From Trebonia kvetii (lineage in GTDB: Bacteria; Actinomycetota; Actinomycetes; Streptosporangiales; Streptosporangiaceae), in assembly GCF_007827045.1 (NCBI RefSeq), contig NZ_RPFW01000002.1, positions 806,001-870,000 of the forward strand: a stretch of 64,000 nucleotides of DNA, written 5' to 3'. Of this stretch, positions 44,351-53,156 are shown in pieces (positions within the stretch are counted from its first letter, which is position 1; every line of letters starts with the position of its first letter). Made by a program: the position numbers and the translations under genes. The notes beneath the pieces were generated by a model. That model saw only the letters and a list, made by a program, of their open reading frames with translations. It was not told the origin of the DNA and searched no databases.

Positions 44351-44857
44351 TTAGAGGCGGGTCGCGCCGTCGATCCGCTCGCGCAGCAGGTCGGCGTGCC
44401 CGTTGTGGCCGGCGTACTCGGCGATCATGTGCGAGTAGCACCAGCGCAGGGTCATCGCGCCCCAGGTCTCGCTGAGATAGGTGGCGTCAAGCGCGAGGGC
44501 TGCGGCGGCGTCCCGTGCTGCCTGCTGCTCGGCGAGTAGCGCGGCCCAGTCCCGCTCGGCTGTCGCGGCGTTCGCCTCGGTGAAGTCCGTGTCCTCCCCA
44601 TACAAGGCGGGCAGGTCCTGTCCGCCGAAGCGGCGGCGGAACCAGTTGCGCTCGACGTCAGTCATATGCCGGATCAGGCCGAGCAATGACAGGCTGGACG
44701 GCGGGCAGGCGCGGATAGCGAGCTGCGCACCGGTCAGCCCCTCGCACTTGCGCAGCAGCGAGGCACGGCCCCAGTCGAGGGAGCCCTCCAGCATGGGACG
44801 CTCGGCCCCGGCGAACGGCTCATCCACGCGGTGGACGCGCGGCGCGATCCACGCCAT
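44351..44857 (-). CDS. DinB-family protein (DUF664)
   Basis: 168 residues. Four-helix bundle with the metal histidines expected of DinB/YfiT: LLGLIRHMTDVERNWFRRRF, then CYSHMIAEYAGHNGHADLLR with HN(G)H. The conserved 'HADLLRERIDG' ending is complete. Actinobacterial members of this type may act as mycothiol-dependent transferases. Part of its 3' end (GGCGG..TCGCGCCGTCGATCCG) recurs at 43358-43378, another trace of the rearrangements here. A second, distant DinB protein is encoded at 62664-63170. Confidence 0.88.
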   Translation of the reverse strand: MAWIAPRVHRVDEPFAGAERPMLEGSLDWGRASLLRKCEGLTGAQLAIRACPPSSLSLLGLIRHMTDVERNWFRRRFGGQDLPALYGEDTDFTEANAATAERDWAALLAEQQAARDAAAALALDATYLSETWGAMTLRWCYSHMIAEYAGHNGHADLLRERIDGATRL

Positions 44858-44930
44858 GCAGGCATCCTCGTGCTACAGCGCTTCGACCGTATTGGGCGAG
44901 ATTGGCGCGCACCCGGTAACGGCCACGTGA

Positions 44931-44949
44931 CCTTGCCCTTGGGGCAAGG
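44931..44949. promoter_or_regulatory. MerR-type dyad CCTTGCCC-TTG-GGGCAAGG
   Basis: A perfect 8-3-8 dyad preceded by GTGA, placed as MerR-family operators are between a TTGACC-like -35 box and a -10 box at 19-bp spacing. It lies 14 bp before the truncated methyltransferase and 74 bp before the divergent DinB start. No MerR gene is adjacent; the regulator was probably lost or is elsewhere. Confidence 0.5.
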
Positions 44950-44963
44950 CCCATCGTGAAGCC

Positions 44964-45293
44964 ATGGACCCGGAATCAGCTCAGGACCAAGTCCTGGCCG
45001 AGCAACGCGCCTACTACAGCGCCCTCGCCCCGGACTACCTTGACCAGCTCCTCGACCTTCCCGGCGGCGCCGAGCTGGCCGACGCGCTCGAGGAGTTCCG
45101 GCCGGAAGGCAGCGTTCTCGACCTCGCCTGCGGTCCCGGCACCTGGACTCCCCAGCTGCTTCGGCACGCCAACGACGTCACCGCCGTCGACGAGCTCGAA
45201 AGGCGGCTACGCGAACTCGGCTGGGACATCACGGTCACGCCGACGGCCGGACCGTTCTACTGGGGCGCCGGAACCAGGCAGAACCTACCGTGA
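44964..45293 (+). pseudogene. SAM-dependent methyltransferase with internal deletion
   Basis: Only 109 codons. The N-terminus AEQRAYYSALAPDYLDQLLD and the SAM motif VLDLACGPGTWTPQLLRHAN are normal. At TAVDELERRL the chain jumps to the C-terminal segment RRLRELGWDITVTPTAGPFY followed by WGAGTR. Relatives have about 200 residues with the acidic SAM-ribose motif and motifs II-III in between. The tail coding GPFYWGAGTR recurs as fragments at 43405-43440 and 48535-48570. It is most likely non-functional. Confidence 0.75.
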
Positions 45294-45296
45294 CTC

Positions 45297-45570
45297 GGGG
45301 AGAGCCAGCGCCTCCGCCGCCAGTGTGGCGAGCTGCAGGTCTCCCGCAGCGCCTATCTGGCCTGGGCGGCCTGTTCGGCCAGGCCGGTGATCTCTGTGGT
45401 GGCGTGCTGGTCCGCCGCCGTGCGCGCGACGAGGTCGATGAACTTGTCGTTCCTTGCCGCCGCTACGTGGGCGGCCTCCAGTCGCGCCGCGCCGCCTCCG
45501 CGACCGCCACATGCTCCGCGAGCGCCTCAAGCGCGAGCACCCGGGCCGTGGTGGCGTCCCGAGCCACCGA
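45297..45570 (-). pseudogene. Fragment of the helical unknown gene (copy C)
   Basis: Codes for the C-terminal 40 percent of the protein at 49417-50118 with scattered substitutions and small indels (LALEALAEHVAVAEAARRDW, then frame changes). It is therefore an older copy than the fragment at 44220. At 45570/45571 it is joined head-on to the DNA methylase fragment. Confidence 0.8.
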
Positions 45571-46193
45571 ATAGCGCCGACGATCGTCGACGGGTCCAAG
45601 AAGCATGGTGGCGCCGACCTGGGACCGACCCGCGCCAAGCGGGCCTGGCGGCTGCTCGGCGTGGACGCGCTCGGCGTGGCCGACGCAGCGCCGTCGGCCG
45701 ACGACCCGGTTACGCTGATACCCAAGCTCACCTGCGACATGGTCGCCAGGATTCAAGGCTGGGACACCAGCGGGTACCGGTGGGAGTTCACCGGCAGGAA
45801 GACCTCGAACTACCGGCAGATCGGCAACGCGTTCCCGCCTCCAGTCGCCCGCGCCCTCGGCGAGCAGATTAGGCGAGCCCTGGACCATCAGGGCGAGCCC
45901 CACGAGCTAGTCGAGCAGTCCGCCACGACGCATGACCCGGTGTACGCGGTGCTTCGCGAGGACGGCGGATTCCTCACCATGGAGGGGATCCTGCGCCGCC
46001 TGGCTGTCCCGCTTGACGTCCCCGCGTTCGAACGGCACCTCGCCCATCTCAGGCGCGACTTCCACATCGAGGTACGCCCAGGCAAGGGCGGCGACGCCTA
46101 CCGGCTGGGCGCGTTCAAGGCCTTCACCGGCCAGGACGACCACCTTCGCCACGAAGCCTTCATCAATCCAGCCAGAGATCAGCTGACGTATCA
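45571..46193 (+). pseudogene. 3' half of a second DNA cytosine methyltransferase
   Basis: Begins inside the target-recognition region (APTIVDGSKKHGGADLGPTR) and continues with motif X (YRQIGNAFPPPVARALG) and the winged tail, about 90 percent alike to 41968-42581 by eye. Motifs I-VIII are absent. The last codons are frame-shifted by one base relative to copy 1. It overlaps the end of the MMPL gene. It cannot be catalytically active. Confidence 0.85.
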
Positions 46194-48407
46194 GTCAGGG
46201 CGCGCACGGTCTCCCGGCACGGTGACAGGACCCTCGAGCTGGAGGTGGGGCACCACTGGCGCTAGCCAGCGCGGCAGCCACCAGGCATGTGCGCCGAGCA
46301 GCGACATGATCGCGGGGACCAGGATCATCCGGACGAGGGACGCGTCGATGAGCACCGCGAATGCCATCCCTATGGCGAGCATTTTCACCGTGGGGTCCGG
46401 GTTGATCACGAAGCTGGTAAAGACGACGATCATGATGAGGGCCGCGGTCGTGATCACCCGGGCGGTCGCCCCGATTCCGATCGCGACGCTGCGGTGCGCG
46501 TCGCCGGTTGCCAGCCAGGCCTCGTGCACCCGGGAGAGCAGGAAGACCTCGTAGTCCATCGACAGCCCGAACACGATGCAGAACACCAGCATCGGTACGT
46601 AGGCAGGGATGGGCAGCGTCGACTGGAGGCCGATCGCGCCCTTAGCCCAGCCCCATTCGAAGATCGCCACGATGACGCCGTATGCCGCGCCGATGGACAA
46701 GATGTTGAGGATCGCGGCCTTGGTCGCGATCACGATTGACCGGAACGCAGCGGTCAGCAGGAAGAACGAGATCGCGACGACCGCGATGATCAGCCACAAC
46801 AACCGGCTGGTGATCTTCTGCGTGAAGTCGACGTTCCCCGCCACTGTCCCGGTGACATAGCTGGTCGCGTGCTCCTTCGGCAGCACATCGTCACGCAGCG
46901 TGCTGACCAGGGCGGTCGTCTGCGCGGCTTGCGGCCGGGTGGTCGGGATGACGTTGAACACCGCCGTGGTGCCGGACGAGTTGACCGACGCCGGGGTGAC
47001 CGACGCGACGCCGGCGGTCTTGGCGATGTCGGACTGCATGGTGGAAAGCAGCGAGTTGTTCGCGGAGCTGGACTGGTTCGGCAGCTTAACGACGACGGTC
47101 AGCGGCCCGTTCACGCCGACCCCGAAGCCCTCGGAGATCAGGTCGTAGGCTTGCCGGTTGCTCTGCGACGTGGGATTCGTCCCGTTATCCGGCTGGCCCA
47201 GCGTGATCGAGAACAACGGGACCGCCAGGACAACGAGTATCGCCACGCTCAGGATCCCCCACGGCCACGGGCGATCGCTCACCATCCGCCCCCACCGGGC
47301 GAACGCGCTCTGCTCGTGGCGCTCATGCGTGGTCTTGGCGGTCTGGGCGGCCTGCTGCCGCGCCGTCACCCCAGCCTTCCTGGCGCGGACCCGCGCGGTC
47401 AGCGCCCGGATCGTCTCCCTCGCCAGCCCCAGGAACGCTGGCACCAGGGTCAGCGCCGAGATCATCGTGACCACGACGACGATCGCCGCGGCGAGCCCGA
47501 GCGACCCAACGAAACCGACTCCCGAGATGTACAGGCCAAGGACGGAGACGGCGACAGTGCTGCCCGCCACCACGATCGCGGCTCCGGAGGTACCCGCGGT
47601 ACGCCGGATCGAGCGCTGGACCTCCATCCCGGTGTCAAGCTGCTCCCGGTGCCTGGCCACCATGAAGAGCCCGTAGTCCACGGCGACCCCGAGTCCCAGC
47701 AGCGTCGCGATGGTGGGCCCGGTCGTCGGGAACGTGACCACTCGGGCGATCAGCGCGAGCAACGCGAGGCCGGAGAGCACGCTGAAGATCGCGGCGACCA
47801 GCGGGATGCCGGCCGCGATCAGCGAGCCGAACATGATCAGCAGCAGCGCCAGCGCGCACGCCAGCCCGATGACCTCCGACTTCAAGTCCTGGGTCTGCTG
47901 CCCGATCTGGCCGGCACCAGCGCCGTAGGCGACCTGCAGGCCGGCTTTGGTGGCGGGGGCCACAGCGCTGTTGAGCTTGTCCAGGTAACTGGTATCGAGC
48001 GAGGACGGGTTGACGCTCCAGCTGACAGTGGCATACGCGATCGTGCCGTCCGTGGAGACCGTTCCGGTGTTGGCCGAGGCGAACGGGCTGACCGCCTTGA
48101 TGACGTCCGGCAGCTTCGAGACATTGGTGACCGACTGGTTGACCGCCGACTGCTGGGCAGCGACCGTGCCGCTCTGGGCATGGAAGACGATTTGTCCGCC
48201 ATAGCCGCCCTGCTGGGGGAAGGTGCTGTTCAGCAGATTAAGGCCAGCCGCGGAATCGCTGCCGGAGATCGTGTAGTTGTTGACGTACTCGCCGCCGAAC
48301 GCATGCTTGGCACCGAGCAGCCCGCCTAGGACAATCACCCAGGCGATGATGAAAATCCAGTGCCTCCGGGCCGCGATCCCAGCAAGCTTCTCGAGCAACA
48401 GATTCAC
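46191..48407 (-). CDS. MMPL-family (RND) transporter
   Basis: About 738 residues. The GTG at 48407 (VNLLLEKLAGIAARRHWIFI) is preferred, with GGGGAG/GGAG upstream; an ATG 33 bases earlier is possible. There are twelve TM helices in two groups: after an extracellular loop (YVNNYTISGSDSAAGLNLL) helices 2-6 with GLGVAVDYGLFMVARHREQL, then helices 8-12 with VFGLSMDYEVFLLSRVHEAW. The Asp-Tyr pairs of the proton relay are present in both halves. MMPL proteins export lipids or peptides, or confer drug resistance. No regulator or synthetic gene is adjacent. The gene sits intact between fragments. Confidence 0.9.
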   Translation of the reverse strand: MNLLLEKLAGIAARRHWIFIIAWVIVLGGLLGAKHAFGGEYVNNYTISGSDSAAGLNLLNSTFPQQGGYGGQIVFHAQSGTVAAQQSAVNQSVTNVSKLPDVIKAVSPFASANTGTVSTDGTIAYATVSWSVNPSSLDTSYLDKLNSAVAPATKAGLQVAYGAGAGQIGQQTQDLKSEVIGLACALALLLIMFGSLIAAGIPLVAAIFSVLSGLALLALIARVVTFPTTGPTIATLLGLGVAVDYGLFMVARHREQLDTGMEVQRSIRRTAGTSGAAIVVAGSTVAVSVLGLYISGVGFVGSLGLAAAIVVVVTMISALTLVPAFLGLARETIRALTARVRARKAGVTARQQAAQTAKTTHERHEQSAFARWGRMVSDRPWPWGILSVAILVVLAVPLFSITLGQPDNGTNPTSQSNRQAYDLISEGFGVGVNGPLTVVVKLPNQSSSANNSLLSTMQSDIAKTAGVASVTPASVNSSGTTAVFNVIPTTRPQAAQTTALVSTLRDDVLPKEHATSYVTGTVAGNVDFTQKITSRLLWLIIAVVAISFFLLTAAFRSIVIATKAAILNILSIGAAYGVIVAIFEWGWAKGAIGLQSTLPIPAYVPMLVFCIVFGLSMDYEVFLLSRVHEAWLATGDAHRSVAIGIGATARVITTAALIMIVVFTSFVINPDPTVKMLAIGMAFAVLIDASLVRMILVPAIMSLLGAHAWWLPRWLAPVVPHLQLEGPVTVPGDRARPD

Positions 48408-48646
48408 TGGCTCCGTGTCTCCCCGCTGTTGTCCAAGCATTGCGGACAGGAAGTTTGGTTCCCGATCGTCATGCCAAGAGGCCCGCTGCCGGATCATCCG
48501 CAGCGGGTGATCCGGCCATGCTGCCGTCACGCCGACGGCCGGACCGTTTTATTGGGGTGCGGGAAGCCGTGCCGGGGCGCTTCACTAGGGCGACCCTGTC
48601 CTGCCGGCTGCCAGGCCAAGGACCGTCTCGCACGAGGAGACCTCAC

Positions 48647-49393
48647 GTGGACCTCCCCCGCCACTACACCATCCGCGAGAGCAGCCACCGCATCCATAAT
48701 CCGTTGACCAGCGACAAGCTGGCCGCCCTCGGCGAGGCGCTGAACCCGCCGCCGGGAACGCGGATGCTGGACCTGGCCTGCGGGACCGGCGAGATGCTGT
48801 GCACCTGGGCGCGCGAACACCAGGTCACGGGAACCGGGGTCGACATCAGCACGGTGTTCATTGCCCGCGCCCGTGATCGGGCAGCCGAGCTGGGAGTGGA
48901 CGGCCGGGTCAGCTTTGTGCACGGCGACGCGTCGGGCTACGTCGCCGGCACACCGGCAGGCATCGCCGCGTGCGTCGGCGCCACCTGGATCGGCGGCGGC
49001 GTCCCCGGCACGGTGCAGCTACTCCGGCGCAGCCTGCAGCCCGGTGGCGTGATGCTGATCGGAGAGCCGTACTGGCGCCTCGAGCCTCCCGACCAGGCCA
49101 CGGTCGAGGGATGCCACGCCATCGGCAGCGATCAGTTCCTGCCGTTGCCGGAACTGATCGAGCGGTTCGGCGACCTGGGCTGCGATGTCGTCGAGATGGT
49201 CCTCGCCAGCCAGGACAGCTGGGACAGGTACGCCGCGGCGCAATGGCTGAACATCCGCCGCTGGCTCGACGCCAATCCCGATGACGAACTGGCCGGACAA
49301 CTGCGGGAAGAACTCGCCACCGAGCCCGCGCGATACGTCAGGTACCGGCGCGAATATCTCGGCTGGGGTGTGTTCGCCCTAATGAACCGCTGA
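48647..49393 (+). CDS. SAM-dependent methyltransferase, copy B (intact)
   Basis: 248 residues from a GTG with GAGGAG 8 bases upstream. Class I fold: MLDLACGTGEMLCTWAREH (motif I), VTGTGVDISTVF with the acidic ribose-binding Asp, RVSFVHGDASGYV (motif II), GGVMLIGEPYWRLEP, and a C-terminal helical part ending YVRYRREYLGWGVFALMNR. The substrate is unknown. This is the intact parent of the broken copy at 43509. Conserved UTR bases on both sides show that the duplicated block includes the start of the preceding spacer. Confidence 0.88.
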   Translation: MDLPRHYTIRESSHRIHNPLTSDKLAALGEALNPPPGTRMLDLACGTGEMLCTWAREHQVTGTGVDISTVFIARARDRAAELGVDGRVSFVHGDASGYVAGTPAGIAACVGATWIGGGVPGTVQLLRRSLQPGGVMLIGEPYWRLEPPDQATVEGCHAIGSDQFLPLPELIERFGDLGCDVVEMVLASQDSWDRYAAAQWLNIRRWLDANPDDELAGQLREELATEPARYVRYRREYLGWGVFALMNR

Positions 49394-49525
49394 CGTCGGC
49401 AACTCCCTGGCCTGGCTTACCCCGACTCGGGGAGAGCCAGCGCCTCCGCGGCGAGGGTGGCGAGCTGCAGGGTCTCCCGCAGCGCCTGGCTGGCCTGGGC
49501 CGCCTGTTCGGCCAGGCCGGTGATC
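48658..49525 (+). repeat. Long direct repeat, right copy
   Basis: The complete version of the repeat at 43520-44328. Matching bases run through the methyltransferase gene, the 23-bp convergent gap and the 3' end of the helical gene, and stop at GTGATC near 49525. Confidence 0.88.
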
Positions 49526-50118
49526 TCTGTGGTGGCGTGCTGATCCGCCGCCGTGCGCGCGACGAGGTCGATGAACTTGTCATTTCTTGCCGCCGCTACG
49601 TGGGCGGCCTCCCAGTCGCGCCGCGCCGCCTCCGCGACCCCCACGTGCTCCGCGAGCGCCTCAAGCGCGAGCACCCGGGCCGTGGTGGCGTCGCGAGCCA
49701 CCGAGATCGCCCGGTTCTGTGAGACCAGGACTGCCGTCGTCATGGGCCCCGCCTGCCCTCCGGCGTAGCTGGCGGCCAGGTCAAGCAGCAGTTCGGTGAT
49801 CTCACGCAGCGCGACGGCGATGTCCCACTCGTGCTGGCGCAGCGCGCGTTCCTGAACGGTGCCGCGCAGCTCGCGCTCGTACACCTGCGACGTCACGACG
49901 GTGGCGATCGCGCGCTGCGCGCGGTACAGCAGCGTCCCGCACTCGCGCTCGAGCGCGAGCGGTGACACGACCTCATCCCGGTAGCGAATCTGGCGCACCG
50001 GCCCGGTGCGGCCCGCCAGCTGCGCTTGCGTCATCCGGATGAGGCGCTCCCGCTTGCCTTCCCGCAGGCTGGGGTTCGCCACGGGCTTGACGCGACCCGC
50101 GCTGACATTGCCGACCAT
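49417..50118 (-). CDS. Helical protein of unknown function (intact copy)
   Basis: 233 residues, almost wholly alpha-helical by composition with many Ala, Glu, Leu and Arg heptads (LRQHEWDIAVALREITELLL, RVLALEALAEHVGVAEAARR, ITGLAEQAAQASQALRETLQ), so long coiled coils are likely. No signal, TM segment or known motif; one Cys (ERECGTLLY). The ATG at 50118 has no obvious ribosome site. It begins 22 bp after the ModBC stop in the same direction and may be co-transcribed with it. Two partial copies lie at 44220 and 45297. The structural pattern recalls phage-tail or polar-growth scaffolds, but I cannot assign a family. Confidence 0.7.
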   Translation of the reverse strand: MVGNVSAGRVKPVANPSLREGKRERLIRMTQAQLAGRTGPVRQIRYRDEVVSPLALERECGTLLYRAQRAIATVVTSQVYERELRGTVQERALRQHEWDIAVALREITELLLDLAASYAGGQAGPMTTAVLVSQNRAISVARDATTARVLALEALAEHVGVAEAARRDWEAAHVAAARNDKFIDLVARTAADQHATTEITGLAEQAAQASQALRETLQLATLAAEALALPESG

Positions 50119-50140
50119 GGACGCATCTTAGGGGGCGGCG

Positions 50141-52129
50141 TCACGAGCGGCGAGTGGGCGGTCCGAGGGACGCCCCAGCGCCCTCGGTGCCCGCGGCTAG
50201 GGCGAGGCTGCCGGCCGGGCCGGTGGCGCTGTCGGGCGCGGCAGGCCAGGCGGTGATATCGGCGGGCGGCAGCCGGACCAGGCAGGCGTCGCCCGGTGCC
50301 ACCGCGACCTGGTCGGTGGTGCGGACGCGCAGCTCCTGGTCGCCTGGCAGCCGGACGGTGAGCGTGGTCAGGGTACCGATGTCGGCGACGTCGTCCACGA
50401 CACACGGGTAGTGGTCGGCGATCTCGTCCCAGGGCCGGCCGGCGGCCAGCGGGGCGATGGTGACGTGATCCGGTCTAACGGTCCACAGCACCGCCGTGCC
50501 GGCCGGAAGGGAGCCGGTGCCGGCCGCGATCCGCAGCCCCGGCGCCTCGGAAGCAGCGTCCGTCGGTGCGTCCAGAGCAAGCAGGCCGGGCGCCGCCACC
50601 GTGGCCGGGATCAGGTTGGGGATGCCGAGCAGCCGGGCCACCTGGGGAGAGGCGGGCCTGGCGAAGACCTCGGCGCGCGGTCCTGCCTGCAGCAGGCGGC
50701 CGTCGGCCACGACGAGGATCTCGTCGGCGAGCAGCGCCGCCTCCTCCGGGTCGTGGGTGACGAGGACGGTGGACAGGCCCGCCTCGCGTTGCAGGCGGCG
50801 CAGTTCGCGGCGGAGTTCCTCGCGGACCGGCGCGTCCAGGGCGCTGAACGGCTCGTCGAGCAGCAGCAGCCGCGGTGCCCGGGCCAGCGCCCTGGCCAGC
50901 GCGACTCGCTGCTTCTGGCCGCCGGACAGCTGGCCAGGCAGCCGGCCGGCCAGGCCGTCGAGGCGCAGCGTGCGCAGCCACCAGCCGGCCAGCGACGGGT
51001 CGGCGTCGGTGGCGAACACCACCTGCTGCCAGACCGAGCGTCCGGGGAACAGCGTGTGCCCCTGCGGCACGTAGCCGAGGTGCCGCGCCTCGACAGTTAC
51101 CCGGGTCATCACATCGCTGTTGAAGCGCACCTCGCCGGCGTCCGGGCCGAGGAAGCCCGCGATGGCGCGCAGCGTCATCGACTTGCCCGCTCCCGACGGG
51201 CCGAGGATCGCGATCCGGTGGCTGGCCGCCTCGTGTGCGACCACGAGCCGGAAGCCGCCCACGACCACGTCCAGGTTCATGCTCACCCGCACTGGCTCAA
51301 CCGGCTGCGGGCCGCTCCCTGACGCACCCGTCGCGGCGGCGGTAGCGTCAACCCGCCCGCCGCGCCCCGCCAGCAGCCGCGGCAGCCGGATCTCCGCGAC
51401 GATCAGCACCACGATGGCGACGCCGAGGGCCAGCGCCGTCGGCGCCTGGGTGGTGGGGATGCCGGTCGAGGAGAACTGCACGTAGGTGAAGACGGGCAGC
51501 GTGTACGGGTGGTAGGCGAGCAGCACGGTAGCGCCGTACTCGCCGATGGCGCGCAGCCAGGTCAGCAGCAGCCCCGCCCTGATGCCGGGCGCCGCGATCC
51601 GCATCGTGACCAGCCAGAACCGGGCGGCGGGCCGATGGCCGAGGCTGGCGGCCAGGTCCTCGAGCGCGGGATCGACGCCCTGGAACGCGGTGCGCGCGGC
51701 GATGATGAGGAACGGCCCGGCGACGAATGTCTGGGCGATCACCACGCCGGCGACCGATTCCGTCAGTCCGCCGTTGAACAGCTCGCCGAGCCTGCTGTAC
51801 GGGCCGACCAAGTAGATCAGCACCAGGCCGCTCATCACCGGCGGCAGCGCGATCGGCAGCAGCACGAGGCCGCCGACCGCCCGCGCGACAGGCCCGCGGG
51901 ACCTGGCCAGCCAGCGGGCCATCGGAATGCCGAACAGGCAGACCAGCGCGGTGGCGATGGTCGCCGACTCGATGGACGTCCACAGCGCCGGCCATAGGCC
52001 GGGCGTGTCGAAGCCGCGGTCCCCCGGCTGGGCCAGCCGGATCAGGAACGCGATCAGCGGGACTGCCAGATAGAGCGCGAGCAGCCCGCCCAACCAGGTG
52101 AGCGGGCTGCGTGACGCGCGGTATTTCAC
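50141..52129 (-). CDS. modBC: ModB-ModC fusion: molybdate ABC permease with ATPase
   Basis: 662 residues. The first 260 are a molybdate/tungstate-type permease with five to six TM helices (LGGLLALYLAVPLIAFLI first, LLPIALPPVMSGLVLIYL) and the EAA loop EDLAASLGHRPAARFWLVTM. After a linker (TAAATGASGSGP) comes the ATPase: GPSGAGKSMTLRAIAG (Walker A), LSGGQKQRVALARALA (signature), LLLLDEPFSALD (Walker B) and a switch His in VTHDPEEAALLAD. A C-terminal TOBE-like region follows (VRLPGDQELRVRTTDQVAV). Permease and ATPase are usually separate genes; the fusion fixes one permease per ATPase. It follows modA by 46 bp. Confidence 0.9.
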   Translation of the reverse strand: MKYRASRSPLTWLGGLLALYLAVPLIAFLIRLAQPGDRGFDTPGLWPALWTSIESATIATALVCLFGIPMARWLARSRGPVARAVGGLVLLPIALPPVMSGLVLIYLVGPYSRLGELFNGGLTESVAGVVIAQTFVAGPFLIIAARTAFQGVDPALEDLAASLGHRPAARFWLVTMRIAAPGIRAGLLLTWLRAIGEYGATVLLAYHPYTLPVFTYVQFSSTGIPTTQAPTALALGVAIVVLIVAEIRLPRLLAGRGGRVDATAAATGASGSGPQPVEPVRVSMNLDVVVGGFRLVVAHEAASHRIAILGPSGAGKSMTLRAIAGFLGPDAGEVRFNSDVMTRVTVEARHLGYVPQGHTLFPGRSVWQQVVFATDADPSLAGWWLRTLRLDGLAGRLPGQLSGGQKQRVALARALARAPRLLLLDEPFSALDAPVREELRRELRRLQREAGLSTVLVTHDPEEAALLADEILVVADGRLLQAGPRAEVFARPASPQVARLLGIPNLIPATVAAPGLLALDAPTDAASEAPGLRIAAGTGSLPAGTAVLWTVRPDHVTIAPLAAGRPWDEIADHYPCVVDDVADIGTLTTLTVRLPGDQELRVRTTDQVAVAPGDACLVRLPPADITAWPAAPDSATGPAGSLALAAGTEGAGASLGPPTRRS

Positions 52130-52175
52130 CCTACGAACTTACCGAGTGGTGCCGGCAGTGCTTGCCAGTCGCAAG

Positions 52176-53156
52176 CTACGGCAGCACGCTCTGCAGGCTG
52201 GACGGCACCCCGGAGCCGGTGACCTTCGGCGGGGTGGTCAGCGTGAAACCGTCCTGCTTGAGCGCGGCCTGGCCGGCCGGGCCGAGCAGGTAGGAGACGA
52301 ACGCCTCCGCGCCCGCCTCGTTCGGCGCGCCCTTCAGCACGGTGACGGTGTAGGTGGCGTGCAGGTCAACGCCGGTCAGCGGCACGTACGGGATCTTCGC
52401 GGCCACCGCCTCCGAGGTGTAGAAGAAGCCCGCGTCGAGCTGGCCCGACTGCAGCCGCGCGACCAGGTCCTCCTCGGGGAACACGTCCGACTTGGTGTTC
52501 GCGATCGTGGTCAGCGCCGGCACGCTCTTCGACTTGGCGGTGTCGGTCAGCGCCTCAGCGGAAAGCACGCCCTTAGGGTCGGTCGCCGGGTCGGTGAAGC
52601 CGAGCTTGAGCCCGGACTCGGTGATGGCCTCGTACCACGGCTTGGACTTCAGGTCGGCGGCGAACTTGCTGTTCGCGTTGTACCCGAGCACCAGGCCTGC
52701 CGTGGCGAACGAGCCGTACCAGGAGACCCAGTCGCCGTTCGCGGTGCCCATCAGCCTGCCGTCGGCCTTCGGGCTGGCGCTGATGAACACGTCGCCCTTG
52801 TAGACCTTGCCCTTGATGTCTGTCGCGAGCGCGGTGGAGCCTGCGGACTCGCCGGTGATCGAGTAGCCGGACGCGGTCTGGAAGGCGGGGCCGACCTGCT
52901 TTGTCATCAGGGCGACAAGCGAGCCCGCGTACAGGACGTTGACCGCGCCCGAGCCGGTGGCGGCCGAGGACGCGGACGGGGAAGAGGACGCCGCGCCGCT
53001 TGAGCTCGCCGCGCTCGCCGAGGTCGCCGCCGGGGCGCTCGACGTCGCCGCCGGGGCGCTCGACGAACTAGAGGAGCCGCACCCCGCGGCGGCCAAACCT
53101 AGAAAAGCAACGCCGACTACGGCAAGCCGGGCACGCGGTGACCGAAATATAAACAT
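52176..53156 (-). CDS. modA: Molybdate/tungstate-binding lipoprotein
   Basis: About 326 residues from the ATG at 53156; longer readings to 53276 carry no signal. Lipoprotein signal with LAAAGCGSSS (Cys about 26), then an unusually long Ser/Ala linker of about 45 residues. The binding domain (about 72-326) has NVLYAGSLVALMTKQVGPAF, GESAGSTALATDIKGK, DVFISASPKADGRLMG and GFFYTSEAVAAKIPYVPLTG, fitting the WtpA/ModA group. It delivers oxyanion to ModBC. Molybdenum would serve molybdoenzymes encoded elsewhere. Confidence 0.88.
   Translation of the reverse strand: MFIFRSPRARLAVVGVAFLGLAAAGCGSSSSSSAPAATSSAPAATSASAASSSGAASSSPSASSAATGSGAVNVLYAGSLVALMTKQVGPAFQTASGYSITGESAGSTALATDIKGKVYKGDVFISASPKADGRLMGTANGDWVSWYGSFATAGLVLGYNANSKFAADLKSKPWYEAITESGLKLGFTDPATDPKGVLSAEALTDTAKSKSVPALTTIANTKSDVFPEEDLVARLQSGQLDAGFFYTSEAVAAKIPYVPLTGVDLHATYTVTVLKGAPNEAGAEAFVSYLLGPAGQAALKQDGFTLTTPPKVTGSGVPSSLQSVLP

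Noticed and set aside
46869..48329. 486-codon plus-strand frame opposite the MMPL gene
   Set aside because: Arg/Gln/Asp-rich shadow frame. The minus strand has all MMPL helices and Asp-Tyr motifs.
41250..50118. Prophage or integrative element
   Set aside because: The region is full of fragments, but there is no integrase, transposase, phage structural gene or tRNA-type attachment site. Homologous recombination between repeats explains the structure better.
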